A DNA stretch of 36,334 bases, from contig JAITFY010000051.1 of NCBI GenBank assembly GCA_031281025.1, positions 1 through 36,334 of the forward strand, in the 5' to 3' direction. The DNA comes from Treponema sp. Its GTDB lineage: Bacteria; Spirochaetota; Spirochaetia; Treponematales; Breznakiellaceae. How positions within the stretch are numbered: position 1 is the stretch's first letter; each line of letters opens with the position of its first letter. Under the pieces are notes generated by a model. The model was not told the origin of the DNA. It was given only the letters and a program-made list of their open reading frames with translations, and did no database searches. Below are positions 32,043-36,334 of the stretch, piece after piece. The position numbers and the translations under genes are program-made.

Positions 32043-34490
32043 ATGGCAAAAAAGCAAAAGAAAAAAATTGGGAAAAAACCTGCAGCGCTGATTATCACTG
32101 GTTTGGTATTTCTGGTCATCATGGGATTGCACACAATAGGTGCATTTAATTTCCTGGAGTATAAATCCTATGATTGGCGGGTTAGGTTTTGGGCTGAGCG
32201 TTCTCACACTCGCGGTTCTGATGATATTATAGTAATCCTTCTGGATGACGCCAGCATTGCCTGGGCTCAGGAAGAGAGAGGATGGGGTTGGCCCTGGCCA
32301 AGAGAAGCTTATGCGGATATTGTTAATTACATGAATTTTAGCAATGCAAAGTCTTTAGTATTTGACGTTATTTTTTCCGAACCGTCAATTTATCGCAATG
32401 CAAAACAAGACGAAATTATCGACACGGTTATCAATCTTCTGGAGGAAGCCGATCTTGAAACCACCAGACAAGCCAGACCCGATAACCAGAGACAAACCCG
32501 GTCTGAGGGAGGCGATGGACAATCAAGAATGCCGCCGCTCAGGGAAGCCATTGCGTTAATTCGCAGTTTAAGAGACAGGGTAGATGATGCAAGGTTTAGG
32601 GATGCTTCCAGTGAATTTGGCCGTGTTGTACAGGCAGTAATGTTTAGCAGCCAAACAGGAAGGGAATTTCAATGGCCTTCTGATTTGAATGTGCCATTGT
32701 TACAAACAGCAAATTTTGGCTCAAAATTGGAACAATTCAGTGTTGGTGAAACTGAAAGAGCGCTGTTACCTATCGATTATTTAAGGAATACTGCCAGAGT
32801 ATTGGGAAGTGTAACAGGCATACCGGATTCTGACGGAATTATCAGGCGGCTAAAACCATTTACACTATTTGACGGAAATGCGATACCGGGTCTCTCTGGA
32901 GCTTCCTTGATTGTTGCAGGACGAGACCTGCAAATGTATTATAACGACAGAAACAGTACCATTGAATGGGATTATATAAATATTCCTGTTGACAAGAATG
33001 GTAATGCCATACTGCGTTACCGGGGTACATTAGACGATAATTACATTATTAAAAATGCAATGTCTGTTTTACAGAGTATAGAAGCTGTCCGCAACGGAGA
33101 AGAGCCGATACTGTCTCCCGAACTATTTGTAGATGCTTATGTGTTTTTTGGGTTTTATGCAGAAGGGCTTTATGATATTTTTAATACGCCTATTGCAGCT
33201 TTTTATCCCGGCATGGGATGTCACATAACGATGCTTGACAATATGCTTATGAATGATTTTATCCGTCAAAGTACAGGATCATTTAATGTAATTATTCTGC
33301 TTACTGTAATTATTGTTACTGTTATTTTGACTATGTTCGTAAACAGGATTTTACTGTCTGTTGGAGGAATGGTCATTCTTGTTTTTGTCATTATCGTAAG
33401 CTCTTTTATCTTTTATGAATCCGGCGGATTATGGGTACCAATGATTACCTTTATTGCGGGAACAGCTACGGCTTTTATCACTGTTACACTTTACAATTAC
33501 GCAACGGAAGGCAGTCAGAAACGTTTTATAAAGTCTGCATTTTCACAGTATCTGTCACCCAAGGTTATTGAGCAGATCATTCAAGATCCATCCCAATTGA
33601 AACTGGGCGGCGAAAAGAGGGAAATGACTGCTGTTTTTACAGATGTGCGCGCCTTTTCCACGTTTTCCGAAGCGTTAGGAGATCCGGCAAAACTTGTTGA
33701 ATTGCTCAACTTTTATCTGACCAGAATGAGCGATATCATCCTTGATAATCAGGGAACGATTGACAAATATGTAGGCGATGCCATTATAGGATTCTTTGGT
33801 GCGCCTATTTATATGAAAAACCATGCTTCTCTTGCCTGCCATTCCGCTATAAAGATGAAAAAAGCAGAATTGGAAATTAACCGCGAAGCGCTGGAAAGAG
33901 AACTTGTAACTCCCAAAGTAATGGAAGCACTTGCTGCAAAAGGAAAGATCAGGGGTTTAGATGATCCTTGCCCAGTGTACACAAGACTTGGTATAAACAC
34001 CGGGGATATGGTCGTAGGCAACATGGGTACTCCCAACAAAATGGACTATACAATCATGGGGAATGCGGTAAACCTGGCTGCCCGTTTGGAGGGTGTAAAC
34101 GACCAGTACAACACCAGTGGTATCCTGATCAGTGAATACACAAGAGAACACCTAGGGGATGAGTTTGTCCTGCGGCCTCTGAGCAGGGTGCGTGTTGTAG
34201 GTATCAACACTCCGTTACGGCTCTACGAATTACTCGATGTCGCCGCCGAAGCTGCGCCCGAACTAATCGATATGGTAAAAAGCTGGGAAAATGCATTCGG
34301 TTTCTATGAAAAACGTGATTTCCTTGCTGCACAAAACATTTTCCAAACCATCATTAGCAAAAATGTCACCATTTATGGTCACCCTGACATGGTAGCAAAA
34401 AAATACCTTGACAGATGCGCCAAGTATCTTTCTTCACCGCCAGACGAAAAAGCCTGGGACGATGGCGTGGATAATTTAACGTCCAAATGA
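32043..34490 (+). CDS. CHASE2-domain adenylate/guanylate cyclase (class III)
   Basis: An 815-aa membrane cyclase. An N-terminal TM (about 15-35) is followed by an extracytoplasmic CHASE2 sensor domain (YKSYDWRVRFW, IIVILLDDASIAWAQ, SLVFDVIFSEPS), three TM helices at about 415-490, and a class III catalytic domain from about 520. Metal-binding Asp residues are in FTDVRAFSTFSE and VGDAIIGFFGAP; substrate and transition-state segments are NTGDMVVGNMGTPNKMDYTIMGNAVNLAARLEG. A C-terminal tail of about 80 residues follows. It would make cAMP or cGMP in response to an outside signal. The CHASE2 domain contains a hydrophilic insertion (TRQARPDNQRQTRSEGGDGQ). Confidence 0.93.
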   Translation: MAKKQKKKIGKKPAALIITGLVFLVIMGLHTIGAFNFLEYKSYDWRVRFWAERSHTRGSDDIIVILLDDASIAWAQEERGWGWPWPREAYADIVNYMNFSNAKSLVFDVIFSEPSIYRNAKQDEIIDTVINLLEEADLETTRQARPDNQRQTRSEGGDGQSRMPPLREAIALIRSLRDRVDDARFRDASSEFGRVVQAVMFSSQTGREFQWPSDLNVPLLQTANFGSKLEQFSVGETERALLPIDYLRNTARVLGSVTGIPDSDGIIRRLKPFTLFDGNAIPGLSGASLIVAGRDLQMYYNDRNSTIEWDYINIPVDKNGNAILRYRGTLDDNYIIKNAMSVLQSIEAVRNGEEPILSPELFVDAYVFFGFYAEGLYDIFNTPIAAFYPGMGCHITMLDNMLMNDFIRQSTGSFNVIILLTVIIVTVILTMFVNRILLSVGGMVILVFVIIVSSFIFYESGGLWVPMITFIAGTATAFITVTLYNYATEGSQKRFIKSAFSQYLSPKVIEQIIQDPSQLKLGGEKREMTAVFTDVRAFSTFSEALGDPAKLVELLNFYLTRMSDIILDNQGTIDKYVGDAIIGFFGAPIYMKNHASLACHSAIKMKKAELEINREALERELVTPKVMEALAAKGKIRGLDDPCPVYTRLGINTGDMVVGNMGTPNKMDYTIMGNAVNLAARLEGVNDQYNTSGILISEYTREHLGDEFVLRPLSRVRVVGINTPLRLYELLDVAAEAAPELIDMVKSWENAFGFYEKRDFLAAQNIFQTIISKNVTIYGHPDMVAKKYLDRCAKYLSSPPDEKAWDDGVDNLTSK

Positions 34491-34501
34491 TGAGTTAACG
34501 A

Positions 34502-34527
34502 CATCTGGCCACACATGTGGTCAGATG
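34502..34527 (+). terminator. Hairpin after the cyclase gene
   Basis: CATCTGGCCAC-ACAT-GTGGTCAGATG, an 11-bp stem with one G-U pair, begins 11 nt after the stop. The U tract is poor (CCATTAATTA). Confidence 0.6.
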
Positions 34528-34547
34528 CCATTAATTACCTAAAACAG

Positions 34548-34576
34548 TTGTAATTTTTCGCTTATAGACATATTAT
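34548..34576 (+). promoter_or_regulatory. Promoter of the SH3/M48 pair, TTGTAA-17-TATTAT
   Basis: -35 TTGTAA (34548-34553), 17-nt spacer and -10 TATTAT (34571-34576); SD AGAGGT near 34583 precedes the ATG at 34596. Confidence 0.6.
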
Positions 34577-34595
34577 ATATATAGAGGTATAAAAA

Positions 34596-35069
34596 ATGAA
34601 GAAATTATTTGTCTTTTTTTGTTTGGTATTATTTGTTGCCGGACTTGCAGCAGGACAGGTTTCCAGAGGCGGCACCTTGTTTGTGTCGATAAGAACCGTT
34701 GAGCTTAAGTCGGGAACCGGGTGGTTTGCCAGTACTCGCGGAAGGTTAAACTACGGAGACCGGGTAACGGTTATACAAGTCAGCGGGAAATTTGTGGAAG
34801 TTAGAAGCGCTACAAATACATCATTGACAGGGTGGACTGCATCAGCCAATTTTTCAACAAGACCGGTTGTGGCAGGAACTACAGGCACTGCAACAGCAAG
34901 TGAAGTCGCTTTGGCCGGAAAGGGCTTTAATCAGGAAGTCGAAGATTCTTTTAGATCCCAGCAGAATCTTAATTATGCAGATGTAGACAGAGTTGAAGCG
35001 ATAACGGTCGATATGAATGCTCTTAGACGTTTCCTGGAAGAGGGACGTTTATCATTAGGAGATAACTAA
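34596..35069 (+). CDS. Exported SH3-domain protein
   Basis: A 157-aa protein with signal peptide MKKLFVFFCLVLFVAGLAAGQ. Residues about 27-88 fit a bacterial SH3 fold (VELKSGTGWFASTRGRLNYGDRVTVIQVSGKFVEVRS, LTGWTASANF), a domain often binding peptidoglycan or peptides. The rest is a short Thr/Ala linker and a helical, acidic C-terminus (VDMNALRRFLEEGRLSLG). Its stop overlaps the M48 peptidase ATG (TAATG), so the two are co-translated and probably act together in the periplasm. Confidence 0.82.
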   Translation: MKKLFVFFCLVLFVAGLAAGQVSRGGTLFVSIRTVELKSGTGWFASTRGRLNYGDRVTVIQVSGKFVEVRSATNTSLTGWTASANFSTRPVVAGTTGTATASEVALAGKGFNQEVEDSFRSQQNLNYADVDRVEAITVDMNALRRFLEEGRLSLGDN

Positions 35070-35995
35070 TGAAAAATTCATTAATGAAAAAGAAAATTGG
35101 CTTATTTTTAATAATTGTTTTAATTCTTGCCGGATTGGTTCTTTCATGTCAGGTTGTTATGAAAGCTACTGATTCTTTAGCGCAAGTTGCCGGAGCAACA
35201 GGATTAATCGATCCAAATGTTGCAGCGGCTATCAGCGTATCAGCCAGAGCAATTGGAACCGCCGCAGAAGATATTACTCCCGAACAGGAGTACTTCATAG
35301 GCCGTGCAGTTGCAGCAAATATACTTACTTCCTACCGTTTATGGAATGGAAATCCCGCTTTAACTGCCTATCTAAATCATATTTGTGCAGCAATTACGAT
35401 TAACTCACCAATGCCTGAAATTTTTCACGGTTATCGTGTAGCAATCCTGGACAGTAACGAAATCAACGCATTTGCAACTCCCGGTGGCCATATCTTTCTT
35501 ACTCGCGGACTTATCAGCGCTGCAAGATCAGAAGATGCTCTTGCCGGTGTAATTGCACACGAAGTTGCCCACATTCAATTAATGCATGGCATCAGAGCAA
35601 TAAAGAACACCCGAATTACACAGGCAATCATGGTCACGGGCACTGCAGCGGCAGGGGCGGCGACAGGAATGGACGTAAATGAGTTAACCGAAGTGTTTAA
35701 CGAAACAGTTGGTGAAATCGTTCAAACCCTGGTACAAAACGGATATTCACAAGCCCAGGAATTTGAAGCGGACAATCTTGCAATGACGCTCATGGCTTCT
35801 GCTGGCTACAACCCAACAGGTTTGGTTGAAATGCTCAGAGCATTGGGTACTGTTCAAACTGCAGGCTCAGGTTTTGGCAGAACCCATCCAACCCCAGCCC
35901 AGCGGATAACCAATGCAGAAAGATCTGTGAACAGCTTTACAGTTGCCGACAACAGCACTCTTAGAAGCGCACGCTTCACCACTGCTACACGGTAG
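35069..35995 (+). CDS. M48 family zinc metalloprotease lipoprotein (BepA/LoiP-like)
   Basis: A 308-aa protein. The signal sequence ends LVLSC, a lipobox, so it should be a periplasm-facing lipoprotein. The zinc site is HEVAHIQLMHG (HExxH) with the third ligand in AQEFEADNLAMTLM; NEINAFATPGGHIFLTRGL and SGFGRTHPTPAQRI are typical of the M48 peptidases that handle misassembled outer-membrane proteins. It lacks the C-terminal TPR domain of BepA and so is closer to LoiP/YcaL size. It is coupled to the SH3 protein, and AGGAG within that gene is its SD. Confidence 0.92.
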   Translation: MKNSLMKKKIGLFLIIVLILAGLVLSCQVVMKATDSLAQVAGATGLIDPNVAAAISVSARAIGTAAEDITPEQEYFIGRAVAANILTSYRLWNGNPALTAYLNHICAAITINSPMPEIFHGYRVAILDSNEINAFATPGGHIFLTRGLISAARSEDALAGVIAHEVAHIQLMHGIRAIKNTRITQAIMVTGTAAAGAATGMDVNELTEVFNETVGEIVQTLVQNGYSQAQEFEADNLAMTLMASAGYNPTGLVEMLRALGTVQTAGSGFGRTHPTPAQRITNAERSVNSFTVADNSTLRSARFTTATR

Positions 35996-36002
35996 GTTTA
36001 AT

Positions 36003-36029
36003 ATAACGGCGGATATACTTCGCCGTTAT
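36003..36029. terminator. Bidirectional hairpin between the M48 gene and the convergent Rpn-like gene
   Basis: ATAACGGCG / CGCCGTTAT form a 9-bp stem with a 9-nt loop, followed on the plus strand by TTACTTGTTTTTC. Confidence 0.75.
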
Positions 36030-36049
36030 TTACTTGTTTTTCAATCAGT

Positions 36050-36334
36050 CTACCCGTTATCTGCTAACTGTTTACGCAGACGGGCGATTTCGGCTTTATC
36101 TGCGGCAAGTTCCGTGTCTTTAGCGGCAAGGACTGTTTGCCATTCTGCGTCTGCTTCAGCGCGTCCTTGTGCATGTCCTTCAGCGCGACCTTCAGCATGT
36201 CCTTGTGCATGTCCTTGTACACGTCCTTCAGCGCGGCCTTCAGCAAGCCCATCTTCTTTCCATTGCAATTTCAACATGCGCTCATCTACTTTTGCAAGGT
36301 TTTTATGAAATTGATAATCTCGCCATTTTTCTAA
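36050..36334 (-). CDS. C-terminal part of an Rpn/PD-(D/E)XK nuclease transposase-like protein, 5' end off window
   Basis: The track gives a 75-aa ORF from an internal ATG, but the frame stays open to the right edge (LEKWRDYQFHKNLAKVDER precedes that Met), so this is the C-terminus of a longer gene. The tail of four-residue repeats, EGRAEGRVQGHAQGHAEGR and onward, then a charged helix (KDTELAADKAEIARLRKQL), is typical of the variable C-termini of Rpn/YhgA-like recombination-promoting nucleases, abundant in treponemes. The N-terminal nuclease domain is not visible, so catalysis cannot be judged. Confidence 0.72.
   Translation of the reverse strand, partial: LEKWRDYQFHKNLAKVDERMLKLQWKEDGLAEGRAEGRVQGHAQGHAEGRAEGHAQGRAEADAEWQTVLAAKDTELAADKAEIARLRKQLADNG
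36140..36250 (-). repeat. 12-bp tandem coding repeats
   Basis: About eight degenerate 12-bp units (GCATGTCCTTGT-like on the plus strand) encode the A-(E/Q)-G-(R/H) repeats of the Rpn-like tail and are likely to vary in number. Confidence 0.75.

Overview
The window most resembles a spirochaete chromosome, probably Treponema or a close relative. The clues are moderate-to-low GC, many small lipoproteins and exported proteins with MKK-type signal sequences, a GyrA with the gyrase box QGRGGKG, a CHASE2-cyclase, a large chemoreceptor, an M48 lipoprotein, a metal-uptake operon, and genes packed on both strands with 1-11 nt overlaps. This assignment is inference from gene content; no rRNA or tRNA gene is visible to confirm it.

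Layout. 1-1.7 kb (-): a sugar-type module of a ThuA-like protein (cut by the left edge) and a Gfo/Idh/MocA dehydrogenase. 2.0-3.2 kb (+): an RRM RNA-binding protein with its own terminator, then a VapBC toxin-antitoxin pair closed by a strong bidirectional terminator. 3.2-5.1 kb (-): four small exported beta-barrel-like proteins arranged B-A-B-A, a tandem duplication of a two-gene cassette. 5.3-7.6 kb (+): a polar amino-acid ABC importer (binding lipoprotein, permease, ATPase). 7.6-10.0 kb (+): a GT4 glycosyltransferase overlapping a DEAD-box helicase. 10.0-14.1 kb (-): a divergent sigma-like protein, an NrnA-type DHH phosphoesterase carrying an A15 tract, an exported protein, and a mannitol dehydrogenase/fructuronate reductase family enzyme. 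14.2-18.5 kb (-): a tight six-gene unit, in transcription order an exported His/Asn/Cys-rich protein, a sirtuin, a zinc-type ABC importer (ZnuA with His-rich loop, ZnuC, ZnuB) and a CC-motif lipoprotein. 18.6-19.1 kb (+): Ogt methyltransferase. 19.1-21.8 kb (-): two large membrane proteins sharing a 3 TM + periplasmic domain + 3 TM plan; the upstream one has an in-frame TAA near its N-terminus.

21.8-24.5 kb is the most unusual part. It holds an ArfB-type ribosome-rescue hydrolase, then a REP-associated tyrosine transposase (RAYT) bracketed by copies of a composite repeat. Each full copy joins a perfect 16-bp palindrome identical to the bacterial parS consensus (TGTTTCACGTGAAACA) to a REP-like palindrome (GGTGCCTGGCACC). 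The repeats run into the 3' ends of both the RAYT gene and the adjacent AlkC-like DNA repair gene, so both proteins end in the same residues, VPGTTCFT. gyrA lies 1.7 kb further on; gyrA is origin-proximal in several spirochaetes, where parS sites would be expected.

24.5-36.3 kb: a META/HslJ-like lipoprotein, gyrA, another lipoprotein, a chemoreceptor fused to a C-terminal receiver domain, a C-terminal processing protease, a CHASE2-adenylate/guanylate cyclase, an SH3-domain exported protein overlapping an M48 metalloprotease lipoprotein, and the repeat-rich C-terminus of an Rpn/PD-(D/E)XK transposase-like protein cut by the right edge.

The genes do not form one pathway. Recurring themes are envelope biogenesis and surface proteins, nutrient and metal import, signalling, and DNA maintenance. 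Several genes (vapB, the glycosyltransferase, ogt, gyrA) appear to start within a few bases of the predicted transcription start and lack a Shine-Dalgarno sequence, while most others have clear AGGAGG-type sites.
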